Of a stretch of 64,000 nt of DNA, positions 8,141-17,369 are shown in pieces (position 1 is the stretch's first letter; each line of letters starts with the position of its first letter). Origin of the DNA: Streptomyces sp. NBC_01216. Its GTDB lineage: Bacteria > Actinomycetota > Actinomycetes > Streptomycetales > Streptomycetaceae. The notes under the pieces are model-generated. The model was not told the DNA's origin. It worked only from the letters and a program-made list of their open reading frames with translations, and ran no database searches. Where the stretch lies: assembly GCF_035994945.1 (NCBI RefSeq), contig NZ_CP108677.1, positions 4,774,001 through 4,838,000 of the forward strand. Reading direction: 5' to 3'. The position numbers and the translations under genes were made by a program.

Positions 8141-10360
8141 ATGTCCAATCTGGCAGTGCTCGAAGGTGTTCTGGAGCGGATCACCTACGCCAACGAGGAG
8201 AACGGCTACACCGTCGCCCGCGTCGACACCGGGCGCGGGGCCGCCGACCTCCTCACGGTGGTCGGTTCGCTGCTCGGTGCCCAGCCGGGCGAGTCGCTCC
8301 GGATGGAGGGGCGCTGGGGCTCCCACCCGCAGTACGGCAAGCAGTTCACCGTCGAGAACTACACGACCGTCCTGCCCGCGACCATCCAGGGCATCCGCCG
8401 GTACCTCGGCTCCGGGCTCATCAAGGGCATCGGCCCCCGGATCGCCGAGCGGATCGTCGAGCACTTCGGCACCGACACGCTGGAGATCATCGAGCAGCGG
8501 CCGGCACGGCTGGTCGAGGTGCCCGGACTCGGGCCCAAGCGCACCCGGATGATCGGCGCGGCCTGGGAGGAGCAGAAGGCGATCAAGGAGGTGATGGTCT
8601 TCCTCCAGGGAGTCGGCGTCTCCACCTCCATCGCTGTGCGGATCTACAAGAAGTACGAGGACGCCTCGATCTCCGTCGTGCGGAACCAGCCCTACCGCCT
8701 GGCCGCCGACGTCTGGGGCATCGGCTTCCTCACCGCCGACCGGATCGCACAGGCCGTCGGCATCCCGCACGACAGCCCGGACCGTGTGAAGGCCGGCCTC
8801 CAGTACGCCCTGTCGCAGTCCACCGACCAGGGGCACTGCTTCCTGCCCGAGGAACAGCTCATCGCCGACGCGGTGAAGCTGCTCCAGGTCGACACGGGTC
8901 TGGTCATCGAGTGCCTCGCCGAACTGGCCGCCGACCCGGAGGGGGTCGCGCGTGAGAGCGTCCCCGGCCCCGAGGGGCAGCCGGTCACGGCCGTCTACCT
9001 GATCCCCTTCCACCGCGCCGAGATATCCCTGGCCGCCCAGCTCACGCGGCTGCTGGGGACCGGGGAGGACCGGATGCCGGCCTTCCGTGACGTCGCCTGG
9101 GAGCGGGCCCTGGCCTGGCTGGCGGACCGGACCGGGGCCACTCTGGCGCCCGAGCAGGAGCAGGCCGTCCGGCTCGCCCTGACCCGCAAGGTCGCGGTGC
9201 TCACGGGTGGGCCGGGCTGTGGGAAGTCGTTCACGGTCCGCTCGATCGTGGAGCTGGCCCGTGCCAAGAAGGCCAAGGTCGTGCTCGCCGCGCCCACCGG
9301 GCGGGCCGCCAAGCGGCTCGCCGAGCTGACCGGAGCCGAGGCGTCCACGGTCCACCGTCTCCTGGAGCTCAAGCCGGGCGGGGACGCGGCCTACGACCGG
9401 GACCGGCCGCTGGACGCCGACCTGATCGTGGTGGACGAGGCGTCCATGCTCGATCTGCTGCTCGCCAACAAGCTGGTCAAGGCCGTGGCGCCGGGTGCCC
9501 ATCTGCTCCTCGTCGGCGACGTGGACCAGCTGCCCTCGGTCGGCGCGGGCGAGGTCCTGGGCGACCTGCTGGCTCCCGGCAGTCCGGTACCCGCGGTTCG
9601 GCTCACCCGGATCTTCCGGCAGGCCCAGGAGTCCGGTGTGGTCACCAACGCCCACCGGATCAACGCCGGAATCCCCCCTGTCACCACCGGCCTCGCGGAC
9701 TTCTTCCACTTCGTGGAGGACGAGACGGAGGACGCCGCACGGGTCGCCGTCGAGGTCGCCGCCCGTCGGATTCCCGCCAAGTTCGGTCTCGACCCCCGCC
9801 GTGACGTGCAGGTGCTCGCCCCGATGCACCGCGGCCCGGCGGGCGCCGGCTCGCTCAACGGGCTCCTCCAGCAGGCCATCACACCGGCCCGCCCCGATCT
9901 GCCCGAGAAGCGCTTCGGCGGCCGGGTCTTCCGGGTGGGCGACAAGGTCACCCAGATCAGGAACAACTACGACAAGGGCGCCAACGGTGTCTTCAACGGC
10001 ACGGTCGGCGTCGTGACCGCGCTCGACGCCGACGAGCAGCGGCTGACGGTCCGCACCGACGAGGACGAGGAGGTCGCGTACGACTTCGACGAGCTGGACG
10101 AGCTGGCCCATGCCTACGCTGTCACCATCCACCGTTCGCAGGGCAGCGAGTATCCGGCGGTCGTGATCCCTGTCACCAACAGTGCCTGGATGATGCTCCA
10201 GCGCAATCTGCTCTACACGGCCGTGACCCGGGCCCGGAAGCTGGTGGTCCTGGTCGGCTCCCGCAAGGCCATCGGCCAGGCCGTGCGTACGGTTTCCGCC
10301 GGTCGGCGCTGTACCGCGCTGGCCCATCGGCTCGGCGGTACCCCGGCCGCGCGACCGTAG
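8141..10360 (+). CDS. recD2: RecD2-type ATP-dependent DNA helicase (SF1B)
   Basis: This is a 739-residue 5'-3' DNA helicase of the RecD2 (RecD-like, RecBC-independent) type. Domains in order: an N-terminal OB-like region (residues 1-90), helix-hairpin-helix repeats around GSGLIKGIGPRIAERI and VPGLGPKRTRMI, and the RecD helicase core. The core has Walker A GGPGCGKS (about residue 356), Walker B VVDEASMLD (about 431), GDVDQLPSVGAGEVL, and the C-terminal UvrD_C_2-like HRSQGSEYPAVVIPV. The family acts in DNA repair and replication-fork processing. The full length matches family members. It starts at an ATG without a strong ribosome site and appears monocistronic. Confidence 0.93.
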   Translation: MSNLAVLEGVLERITYANEENGYTVARVDTGRGAADLLTVVGSLLGAQPGESLRMEGRWGSHPQYGKQFTVENYTTVLPATIQGIRRYLGSGLIKGIGPRIAERIVEHFGTDTLEIIEQRPARLVEVPGLGPKRTRMIGAAWEEQKAIKEVMVFLQGVGVSTSIAVRIYKKYEDASISVVRNQPYRLAADVWGIGFLTADRIAQAVGIPHDSPDRVKAGLQYALSQSTDQGHCFLPEEQLIADAVKLLQVDTGLVIECLAELAADPEGVARESVPGPEGQPVTAVYLIPFHRAEISLAAQLTRLLGTGEDRMPAFRDVAWERALAWLADRTGATLAPEQEQAVRLALTRKVAVLTGGPGCGKSFTVRSIVELARAKKAKVVLAAPTGRAAKRLAELTGAEASTVHRLLELKPGGDAAYDRDRPLDADLIVVDEASMLDLLLANKLVKAVAPGAHLLLVGDVDQLPSVGAGEVLGDLLAPGSPVPAVRLTRIFRQAQESGVVTNAHRINAGIPPVTTGLADFFHFVEDETEDAARVAVEVAARRIPAKFGLDPRRDVQVLAPMHRGPAGAGSLNGLLQQAITPARPDLPEKRFGGRVFRVGDKVTQIRNNYDKGANGVFNGTVGVVTALDADEQRLTVRTDEDEEVAYDFDELDELAHAYAVTIHRSQGSEYPAVVIPVTNSAWMMLQRNLLYTAVTRARKLVVLVGSRKAIGQAVRTVSAGRRCTALAHRLGGTPAARP

Positions 10361-10576
10361 CGCCCCGAGGTGCCGCGGCCCCGGCTCGGTCACGCGAAAG
10401 GTCACCCCGGACTTCCGGAAGCGGGGCGAAGGGGGCAAGATGAGCAGGTTGGCGGCACTGAGTGCCGCCGAATGGCCCAATGGTCGACCCCGAGTGCACT
10501 CTCCTGAGCCAAATGGGGGATGGTAGAGACAGTCAGGGCACCTCGAAGAAGAGGCACTACGTCGGTGAGGGATGAC

Positions 10577-11866
10577 GTGAGCGACAACTCTGTAGTACTG
10601 CGGTACGCGGACGGTGAATACACCTACCCGGTGGTCGAGAGCACCGTCGGCGACAAGGGCTTCGACATCGGGAAGCTCCGAGCCCAGACCGGTCTGGTCA
10701 CCCTGGACAGCGGATACGGCAACACCGCCGCCTATAAATCCGCCGTCACCTACCTCGACGGCGAGCAGGGCGTCCTGCGGTACCGCGGCTACCCCATCGA
10801 GCAGCTGGCGGAGCGCTCCACCTTCCTCGAGGTGGCGTACCTGCTGATCAACGGTGAGCTTCCCAAGGTCGACGAGCTCTCGACCTTCAAGAACGAGATC
10901 ACCCAGCACACGCTGCTGCACGAGGACGTCAAGCGCTTCTTCGACGGCTTCCCGCGCGACGCCCACCCGATGGCGATGCTGTCCTCCGTGGTCTCCGCGC
11001 TGTCCACCTTCTACCAGGACAGCCACAACCCGTTCGACGAGCGGCAGCGCCACCTCTCCACGATCCGGCTGCTGGCCAAGCTGCCGACGATCGCGGCGTA
11101 CGCCTACAAGAAGTCGATCGGCCACCCCTTCGTCTACCCGCGCAACGACCTCGGGTACGTCGAGAACTTCCTGCGCATGACCTTCTCGGTCCCCGCCCAG
11201 GAGTACGAGCTGGACCCGGTCGTGGTCTCGGCGCTCGACAAGCTGCTGATCCTGCACGCGGACCACGAGCAGAACTGTTCGACCTCCACGGTGCGTCTGG
11301 TCGGCTCCTCGCAGGCGAACATGTTCGCTTCGATCTCGGCCGGCATCTCGGCCCTCTGGGGCCCGCTGCACGGCGGCGCCAACCAGTCGGTCCTGGAGAT
11401 GCTCGAGGGCATCCAGGCCAACGGCGGCGACGTCGACTCCTTCATCAACAAGGTGAAGAACAAGGAGGACGGCGTCCGCCTGATGGGCTTCGGCCACCGG
11501 GTGTACAAGTCCTTCGACCCGCGCGCCAAGATCATCAAGGCTGCCGCGCACGACGTTCTCTCCGCGCTCGGCAAGTCCGACGAGCTGCTGGACATCGCGC
11601 TCAAGCTGGAGGAGCACGCGCTCTCCGACGACTACTTCGTCTCGCGTAACCTCTACCCCAACGTGGACTTCTACACGGGCCTGATCTACCGCGCGATGGG
11701 CTTCCCGACCGAGATGTTCACCGTGCTGTTCGCGCTCGGCCGTCTCCCGGGCTGGATCGCCCAGTGGCACGAGATGATCAAGGAGCCCGGTTCCCGCATC
11801 GGACGTCCGCGCCAGATCTACACCGGCGAGGTCCTGCGCGACTTCGTCCCGGTCGAGGGCCGCTGA
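10577..11866 (+). CDS. citA: Citrate synthase (type II)
   Basis: This 429-residue enzyme condenses oxaloacetate with acetyl-CoA to citrate at entry to the TCA cycle. The N-terminal beta domain typical of hexameric type II enzymes is present (VLRYADGEYTYPVVEST). Catalytic motifs are GPLHGGANQ (His), MGFGHRVYKSFDPR (His and substrate Arg) and NLYPNVDFYTG (Asp). The GTG at 10577 is chosen because ggtgaggga lies just upstream and VSDNSVVLRY matches the usual start of Streptomyces citrate synthases; an open frame extends 19 codons further but carries no family similarity. A strong terminator follows. Confidence 0.96.
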   Translation: MSDNSVVLRYADGEYTYPVVESTVGDKGFDIGKLRAQTGLVTLDSGYGNTAAYKSAVTYLDGEQGVLRYRGYPIEQLAERSTFLEVAYLLINGELPKVDELSTFKNEITQHTLLHEDVKRFFDGFPRDAHPMAMLSSVVSALSTFYQDSHNPFDERQRHLSTIRLLAKLPTIAAYAYKKSIGHPFVYPRNDLGYVENFLRMTFSVPAQEYELDPVVVSALDKLLILHADHEQNCSTSTVRLVGSSQANMFASISAGISALWGPLHGGANQSVLEMLEGIQANGGDVDSFINKVKNKEDGVRLMGFGHRVYKSFDPRAKIIKAAAHDVLSALGKSDELLDIALKLEEHALSDDYFVSRNLYPNVDFYTGLIYRAMGFPTEMFTVLFALGRLPGWIAQWHEMIKEPGSRIGRPRQIYTGEVLRDFVPVEGR

Positions 11867-11932
11867 GGAACGCGATTCCCGCAGGCGCCGCCGGGTGGTA
11901 CCCGACGGCGCCCCGGAGGGCCGCCGAACGAA

Positions 11933-11979
11933 AAGCGCCCCGCCACCGATCCCCCCACGGGTCGGCGAGCGGGGCGCTT
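11933..11979 (+). terminator. Terminator after citrate synthase
   Basis: An 11-bp perfect inverted repeat (aagcgccccgc / gcggggcgctt) with a 25-base loop starts 66 bases after the citrate synthase stop and is bounded by aaaa on the left. As it can fold on both strands, it may also stop the converging copper operon. The remainder of this gap (to 12279) holds only the direct repeat described next. Confidence 0.75.
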
Positions 11980-12132
11980 CCCATATCCCCGGTGCGGATT
12001 CCCCCCACGGGATCCGGGCCGGGCGCCTGCCGGTGTCAGCAGAGGCTTCGTGGGACTGCGCGGTCTGCCGGGGTACGTACGGGAGGGCCGCTCAAAGCTC
12101 CCCGAGCACGTGCCCCGGCCAACGCTTGCCTG

Positions 12133-12171
12133 GAACGTCCCCCAAGACATTCCATGAACGTCCCCCAAGAC
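12133..12171. repeat. 16-base direct repeat with embedded palindrome
   Basis: The 16-base unit gaacgtcccccaagac occurs at 12133-12148 and 12156-12171, a 23-base period. The second copy runs into ccaaga-cgt-tcttgg (12165-12179), a 6-bp palindrome. It lies between two converging genes, about 110 bases beyond the 3' end of copA. Function unknown; it could be a regulatory site for an unrecognised small transcript. Confidence 0.6.
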
Positions 12172-12279
12172 GTTCTTGGCATCGCCCACTTAGACTCGCG
12201 AACGGCCCGAATGGTTACCCCCAAATATCTGTGATCTAGGTCTCTTTGTGAAGGTCCTGTGCGTCACGTGTAGGTGAAT

Positions 12280-14550
12280 TCACGTGAAGCGCCGCAGGCG
12301 CAGGCTGTTCGTCACCACGAAAACGGACGAGAAGGCCATCGTCAGGCCCGCGATCATGGGGTTGAGCAGTCCGGCGGCCGCCAACGGCAGGGCCGCGACG
12401 TTGTATCCGAACGCCCAGCCGAGGTTGCCCCTGATCGTCGCCAGCGTGCGGCGGGAGAGCCGGATGGCGTCCGCGGCCACCCGTAGGTCGCCGCGGACCA
12501 GGGTCACGTCGCTCGCCTGGATGGCCGCGTCCGTGCCGGTGCCCATCGCCAGGCCGAGGTCGGCGGTGGCGAGCGCGGCGGCGTCGTTGACGCCGTCGCC
12601 GACCATGGCGACCGTGCGGCCCTCGTCCTGCAGCCGCCGGACCACGGCGGCCTTCTCCTCGGGCAGCACCTCCGCGAAGACCCGGTCCGCGTCGATGCCG
12701 ACCTCGGCCGCGACCCGCTCCGCGACGGGCCGGGCGTCGCCGGTCAGCAGCACCGGCGTCAGCCCCAGTGCGCGCAGCCGGGCCACCGCCTCCGCACTGG
12801 TCTCCTTGACCGTGTCCGCGACCGTGAGGACCCCCCGGGCCCGTCCGTCCCAGGCGACGTGCACCACTCCGGGGGTGTGAACTCCGGGCACCTCGATCCC
12901 CTCGGCCCGCAACAGCGCGGCGCGTCCGGCCTGTACCCGGCGACCGTCGACCGAGCCGCGCACTCCGAGACCGGGCACGTTCTCGAAGGCCACCGGCACC
13001 GGCAGCTCGCCCACGGTCCGCCCCAGCCGCTCGGCGGCGCCGGCCGCGACCGCGCGGGCGACCGGATGCTCCGAGGCGTGCTCCAGCGCGCCGGCGAGCC
13101 GCAGCAGCTCGCTCGCGTCCTCGCCCTCGTACGCGGTCACCGCGTCCAGGGTCATCCGGCCGGTGGTGACGGTGCCGGTCTTGTCCAGGACGATGGTGTC
13201 GACCGCGCGGGTGGACTCCAGGACCTCGGGTCCCTTGATGAGGATGCCGAGCTGGGCTCCGCGGCCGGTGCCGACCATGAGGGCGGTCGGGGTGGCGAGT
13301 CCCAGCGCGCAGGGGCAGGCGATGATCAGTACGGCCACGGCCGCGGTGAACGAGGCCGTCACGTCGTCGGTCAGGAGCAGCCAGGTCACCAGTGTGGCGA
13401 GGGCCAGCAGCAGGACGGCCGGCACGAAGACGGCGGAGACCCGGTCGGCGAGCCGCTGGACCTCGGCCTTGCCGTTCTGGGCCTCCTCGACCAGCTTCGC
13501 CATCCGGGCGAGCCGGGTGTCCGCGCCGACCCGGCGGGCCTCGACGACCAGCCGGCCCGAGACGGTGACGCAGCCGCCGGTGACCGGGTCGTGCGCCGCG
13601 ACCTCCACCGGGACGGACTCCCCGGTGAGCAGGGACGCGTCGACGGCCGAGGCGCCCTCCACGACGACGCCGTCGGTGGCGATCTTCTCTCCGGGCCGGA
13701 CGACGAAGCGGTCGCCGACGCGCAGCGCGTCCACCGGAACGCGTGTCTCCGCGCCGCCGCGCAGGACGGCCACGTCCTTGGCGCCCAGATCCATCAGCGC
13801 CCGCAGTGCCGCGCCGGCCTTCCGCTTGGCGCGCGCCTCCAGGAGGCGGCCCAGCAGGATGAAGGTGGTGACCCCGGCCGCCACCTCCAGGTAGACGGCC
13901 TCGGTGCCGTCCGCGTGGCCGGCGGTGAGGTCGAAGCCGTGGCGCATGCCGGGCGCGCCCGCGGCGCCGAAGAACAGCGCCCAGAGCGACCAGCCGAAAG
14001 CGGCCAGCGTTCCGAAGGACACGAGGGTGTCCATGGAGGCGGCGCCGTGCCGGAGGTTCGTCCAGGCGGCCCGGTGGAAGGGGAGCGCGCCCCAGACGAC
14101 GACCGGCGCGGCGAGGGTGAGGGAGAGCCACTGCCAGTTGTCGAACTGGAGAGACGGCACCATCGCCGTCAGGACGACCGGAGCGGAGAGGGCGGCGGAG
14201 ACGACCAGGCGCTGCCGCAGCGCGGCGAACGCCTGATCGGGGGCCGCCGCGGCGGGGCCGTGTCCACCAGGTTCGCCGCCTTCCCCGTCGGGCTCCGGTC
14301 CGAGGTCCGGCTCGGGTGGCGTGAGGGGCACCTCGGCGGTGTAGCCGGTCTTGACGACGGTCGCGATCAGATCGGCGACCGAGGTCCCCTCCGGATACGT
14401 GATCCTCGCCTTCTCCGTCGCGTAGTTCACCGTCGCCGTGACGCCGTCCATGCGGTTGAGCTTCTTCTCGACGCGGGCCGCGCAGGAGGCGCAGGTCATC
14501 CCGCCGATGGTCAGCTCGGTGCCGAGCACGGGGGTGGTGCTGGAGGTCAT
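12280..14550 (-). CDS. copA: Copper-exporting P1B-type ATPase CopA
   Basis: This is a 756-residue Cu(I) efflux pump of the cytoplasmic membrane. An N-terminal heavy-metal domain with GMTCASC binds copper. It is followed by eight membrane helices, the actuator loop with LTGESVPVE, the membrane ion site ACPCALGLATPTALM (CPC), the phosphorylation site DKTGTVTTG, the ATP-binding HP region (EHASEHPVARA), the hinge MVGDGVNDAAAL, and the last helices with GYNVAALPL and MAFSSVFVVTNSLRL, the signature of Cu(I) pumps. An alternative ATG at 14577 would add nine residues; neither start has a strong ribosome site. It follows copZ with a gap of about 130 bases and is probably co-transcribed from the CsoR-type operator upstream. 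Confidence 0.95.
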   Translation of the reverse strand: MTSSTTPVLGTELTIGGMTCASCAARVEKKLNRMDGVTATVNYATEKARITYPEGTSVADLIATVVKTGYTAEVPLTPPEPDLGPEPDGEGGEPGGHGPAAAAPDQAFAALRQRLVVSAALSAPVVLTAMVPSLQFDNWQWLSLTLAAPVVVWGALPFHRAAWTNLRHGAASMDTLVSFGTLAAFGWSLWALFFGAAGAPGMRHGFDLTAGHADGTEAVYLEVAAGVTTFILLGRLLEARAKRKAGAALRALMDLGAKDVAVLRGGAETRVPVDALRVGDRFVVRPGEKIATDGVVVEGASAVDASLLTGESVPVEVAAHDPVTGGCVTVSGRLVVEARRVGADTRLARMAKLVEEAQNGKAEVQRLADRVSAVFVPAVLLLALATLVTWLLLTDDVTASFTAAVAVLIIACPCALGLATPTALMVGTGRGAQLGILIKGPEVLESTRAVDTIVLDKTGTVTTGRMTLDAVTAYEGEDASELLRLAGALEHASEHPVARAVAAGAAERLGRTVGELPVPVAFENVPGLGVRGSVDGRRVQAGRAALLRAEGIEVPGVHTPGVVHVAWDGRARGVLTVADTVKETSAEAVARLRALGLTPVLLTGDARPVAERVAAEVGIDADRVFAEVLPEEKAAVVRRLQDEGRTVAMVGDGVNDAAALATADLGLAMGTGTDAAIQASDVTLVRGDLRVAADAIRLSRRTLATIRGNLGWAFGYNVAALPLAAAGLLNPMIAGLTMAFSSVFVVTNSLRLRRFT

Positions 14551-14683
14551 GTGCGCGTCCAAAGGGAGCAGGGCCATACCGGTGCAACGGTACGGCCCTG
14601 CCGGAGTGTGCCGGGAGTGAGGTCCGGGGTCGGGCCCGGGACGGTGGGGGCCGGGGTGCTCGGCGGGTGGACCCGGCCGAGGG

Positions 14684-14995
14684 TCAGACCCGTCCGGCCA
14701 GCTCGTAGCCGGCCTCGTCGACGGCGGCGCGCACGGCCTCGTCGTCGATCGGCGCCGCGGAGACCACCGTGACCCGGCCGGTGGCGGCGACGGCCGTGAC
14801 AGAGGAGACGCCGGCGAGCTCGGAGAGCTCGGCGGAGACCGCGCCCTCGCAGTGCCCGCATGTCATGCCCGAGACCTCGTAGACGGTGGTGACGCCGTCG
14901 GCCCGGCCGTCCGTGGTGCCGTCCTGGGGTGAGCCGGTCGACGCGCAGCAGCTGCCGGTGACCTGGGGGAGTTCGGTCTTCGTCTCGGCGGTCAT
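14684..14995 (-). CDS. copZ: Copper chaperone CopZ-like heavy-metal-associated protein
   Basis: This 103-residue copper chaperone has one heavy-metal-associated domain with the GMTCGHCEGAVS ligand motif (about residue 42) and the C-terminal YELAGRV strand. It hands Cu(I) to CopA, encoded just downstream. The ATG at 14995 has gaggag six bases upstream. The N-terminal tail of about 35 residues, longer than in plain CopZ (about 68 residues), carries an additional Cys pair (GSCCAS), which might bind metal as well. The gene starts 56 bases from a palindromic G/C tract typical of CsoR operators. Confidence 0.92.
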   Translation of the reverse strand: MTAETKTELPQVTGSCCASTGSPQDGTTDGRADGVTTVYEVSGMTCGHCEGAVSAELSELAGVSSVTAVAATGRVTVVSAAPIDDEAVRAAVDEAGYELAGRV

Positions 14996-15050
14996 GAGGT
15001 TCTCCTCGTGTGCGGATGGTGCTGGTTCCGGGTCGTACACTCGCACAGGC

Positions 15051-15068
15051 TATACCCCTAGGGGGTAT
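15051..15068 (-). promoter_or_regulatory. CsoR-type copper operator
   Basis: The near-perfect palindrome ataccccta/gggggtat matches the known CsoR operator of Streptomyces and Mycobacterium (a TA-flanked C-tract and G-tract). It lies 56 bases upstream of copZ, where CsoR would block the promoter until Cu(I) binds. No csoR gene is in the window, so the repressor acts in trans. Confidence 0.85.
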
Positions 15069-15264
15069 GAATTCCACTCGCGGCGCGATCCCGTCGGCCA
15101 TTGGCCGGAGCCGGTCGCCCGGACGCCGGACCGCCGGACCGCCGGATCTTCGGGTTACCGGGCTCGGGCCCGCGGAGCGGCGGGTCCGCCCCTCCCGGGC
15201 GAAGCCCCTCATGTCCCCGCCCGTGGTCGGGTCGGCCGGTCCGGGTGCGTGATAGGTACCCGAT

Positions 15265-16497
15265 ATGTCGTTTTCGGGGAAGGCTCTGCTCCTGATCATG
15301 TCGATCGCCGTCGCGGCGCCGCTGCTGGCCTACTGGATCGGCCGCCGGATTCCCGTCCCGCTCGTCATCTTCGAGATCGCGCTCGGTGTCCTCATCGGCC
15401 CCGACGTCCTGGGCTGGGCGGAGGCGGACCCCCTGATCGACGGCCTCTCGGAACTCGGTCTCGCGATGCTGATCTTCCTCGCGGGCTACGAGATCGAGTT
15501 CGGGAAGGTCCGCGGGGACACTCTGAAACGCTCCGTCGGTGCCTGGCTGTGCGCCCTGGCCCTCGGGCTGGGCCTGGGCGTGCTCCTCGCGGACGGCTCC
15601 TTCGACAAGGGCGTCTTCATCGGGGTGGCCCTCACCAGTACGGCGCTCGGCACGGTGCTGCCCGTCCTGCGCGACGCGGGTGACCTCCAGGGCCGGTTCG
15701 GTTCGGTGGTGATGGCCTTCGGCGCGGTGGGGGAGTTCGGGCCGATCATCGCGATGGCGCTGCTGCTGAGCGGTCGCAACCCCGCTCGTTCGGCCGTACT
15801 GCTCGGGATCTTCGCCGCACTGACGGCGGCGGCGGTGTTCTGGGCGCTGCGCCCGCGCCCCCCGTGGTTCTCCGGCGTCATCGCCAAGACCCTGCACACC
15901 AGCGGACAGTTCGCCGTCCGCTTCGTCTTCCTGCTGCTCGCGCTCATGCTCGCGGCATCGGAGACGCTCGGCCTGGACGTGCTTCTCGGCGCCTTCGCGG
16001 CCGGTCTGATCACCCGTCTGCTGCTGACCGGCGCCGCCCCCGAGTCCGGTCCGGCGGTCCTGGAGAAGGTCGAGGCGGTCGGCTTCGGCTTCCTGGTGCC
16101 GGTCTTCTTCGTCGTCACCGGGATCGAGTTCGACCTCGACTCACTCCTCGACGGCGGTCGTACGCTCCTGCTCCTGCCCCTGTTCCTGCTGCTGTTCCTG
16201 GCGGTGCGCGGCGGGCCGCTGTGGTTCCTGGCACCTCGTGACTTCGCACGCGCGGACCGCGCCGGACTGGTCCTCTACGGTTCCACCGCCCTGCCGCTCG
16301 TCGTCGCCATCACCGCTATCGGGGTGAACGACGAGGCGTTGTCGGCGGCGGACGCGGCGGCTCTGGTCGGGGCCGCGATGGTGTCCGTGCTCGTCTTCCC
16401 GCTGCTGGCGCTGAAGCTCCGCGCCCGCGCCGGCGGCGGGAAGGCGCTGCCCGCAGACGCGGCGCGCGACAGGGTCGCCGGCTCGGAGTCGTGGTGA
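15265..16497 (+). CDS. Cation:proton antiporter (CPA2 / Kef type)
   Basis: This 410-residue integral membrane protein has about 11-12 hydrophobic segments and is a monovalent cation/proton antiporter of the CPA2 family. Supporting motifs are IGPDVLGWAEADPLIDGLSELGLAMLIFLAGYEIEF near the N terminus and VGFGFLVPVFFVVTGIEFDLD towards the C terminus, typical of the Na_H_Exchanger fold. It ends with a short cytoplasmic tail and has no TrkA-N or stress domain, unlike full-length KefB/C. Which ion it moves (K+ or Na+) cannot be decided. It starts at ATG 15265 with a weak ribosome site and converges with a TetR gene 42 bases away. Confidence 0.88.
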   Translation: MSFSGKALLLIMSIAVAAPLLAYWIGRRIPVPLVIFEIALGVLIGPDVLGWAEADPLIDGLSELGLAMLIFLAGYEIEFGKVRGDTLKRSVGAWLCALALGLGLGVLLADGSFDKGVFIGVALTSTALGTVLPVLRDAGDLQGRFGSVVMAFGAVGEFGPIIAMALLLSGRNPARSAVLLGIFAALTAAAVFWALRPRPPWFSGVIAKTLHTSGQFAVRFVFLLLALMLAASETLGLDVLLGAFAAGLITRLLLTGAAPESGPAVLEKVEAVGFGFLVPVFFVVTGIEFDLDSLLDGGRTLLLLPLFLLLFLAVRGGPLWFLAPRDFARADRAGLVLYGSTALPLVVAITAIGVNDEALSAADAAALVGAAMVSVLVFPLLALKLRARAGGGKALPADAARDRVAGSESW

Positions 16498-16539
16498 GCG
16501 GTCCGGGCCGGGTGGGGGCGGCGGGTGCGGGGGTGCCGG

Positions 16540-17205
16540 TCAGGCGGTGAGCTCCCGCGTGGCCGGAGCCGTCAGGTTGGCGTCGCGGATGACCGGGTCG
16601 AGGTAGCGCAGCAGGACCCGCTTCAGCTCCGCGGCGATGGCGTCGCGCTCGGGTCCCTCCGGCGCGGCGAGCACCAGGGTGAGTCCGCCCTTGAAGATCA
16701 CGAACGTCATGTCGGCGATCCGGGACCGCTCCGCTGCGGGCAGCTCGGGCACGTACTGGCCGAGCAGGTCGCCGACCCGGGCGAGGAGCGAGGCGTGCAG
16801 CTCGTCGTGCTCCTCGGCGATCCGGCCGGGCACGTCGGAACCGTGCATCAGGGCGAGGAAGGCCGGGTTCTGGCAGTTGAACTCGATCAGCGGGTCGACG
16901 ACCGCGTCCAGCAGCTCGGCCAGCGGCAGCTGGAAGTTCTCCGGGGTGAACGCCTGGCCGTGCGCCTCGCGCATCTCGTGCAGCAGGCGCTCGCCGAGCT
17001 CGACGGCGATCGCCTCCTTGTTCGGGAAGTACTGGTAGAGCGTGCCGGGGGAGACGCTCGCCTCGCGGGCGATCGCGTTGGTGCTGGCCGCCGTGTAGCC
17101 GTTCGTGCAGAAGACGTTCGCGGCGGCCTGCAGCAACTGCGCGATGCGGCGTTCGCCGCGTGCCTGGCGGCGCCGCGGCTTCGGTTCGGCGGTTCCCTCG
17201 GGCAT
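16540..17205 (-). CDS. TetR-family regulator of the divergent MMPL exporter
   Basis: This 221-residue TetR repressor has an N-terminal HTH: QARGERRIAQLLQAAANVF, NGYTAASTNAIA, and the recognition turn VSPGTLYQYFPNKEAI. A helical ligand-binding domain follows. The ATG at 17205 has tgggga 7 bases upstream. It is divergent from the MMPL exporter gene; two tandem palindromes in the 164-base gap are the likely operators, so it probably represses both genes and is released by an exported compound. The ligand is unknown. Confidence 0.92.
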   Translation of the reverse strand: MPEGTAEPKPRRRQARGERRIAQLLQAAANVFCTNGYTAASTNAIAREASVSPGTLYQYFPNKEAIAVELGERLLHEMREAHGQAFTPENFQLPLAELLDAVVDPLIEFNCQNPAFLALMHGSDVPGRIAEEHDELHASLLARVGDLLGQYVPELPAAERSRIADMTFVIFKGGLTLVLAAPEGPERDAIAAELKRVLLRYLDPVIRDANLTAPATRELTA

Positions 17206-17240
17206 GGCTGTCCCCAGCTTTCGTGGACACGTTTGACAAA

Positions 17241-17287
17241 TGCGAGAGGTCGCTCGCATTCTTGTGGAACGCGAGCGATGACTCGCG
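17241..17287. promoter_or_regulatory. Two tandem TetR operators
   Basis: Two perfect 6-bp inverted repeats of the same design are seen: tgcgag-N6-ctcgca (17241-17258) and cgcgag-N6-ctcgcg (17270-17287), centres 29 bp apart. Both share GCGAG-N6-CTCGC. They sit between the tetR and MMPL starts, so one regulator could close both promoters. Confidence 0.8.
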
Positions 17288-17369
17288 TTTGCCAGTCTAT
17301 GGCAATGGACGACCCATGCGGCCTGCCGGGAAGCGAGCGCACGGGTCACGGTGAAGGGGACACCGCGTC

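Noticed and set aside
8117..11770. A very long open frame on the minus strand across the helicase and citrate synthase genes
   Set aside because: It is antisense to two well-supported genes, is low-complexity Gly/Val/Asp/Arg-rich and has no ribosome site or motif. It is a codon-bias shadow.
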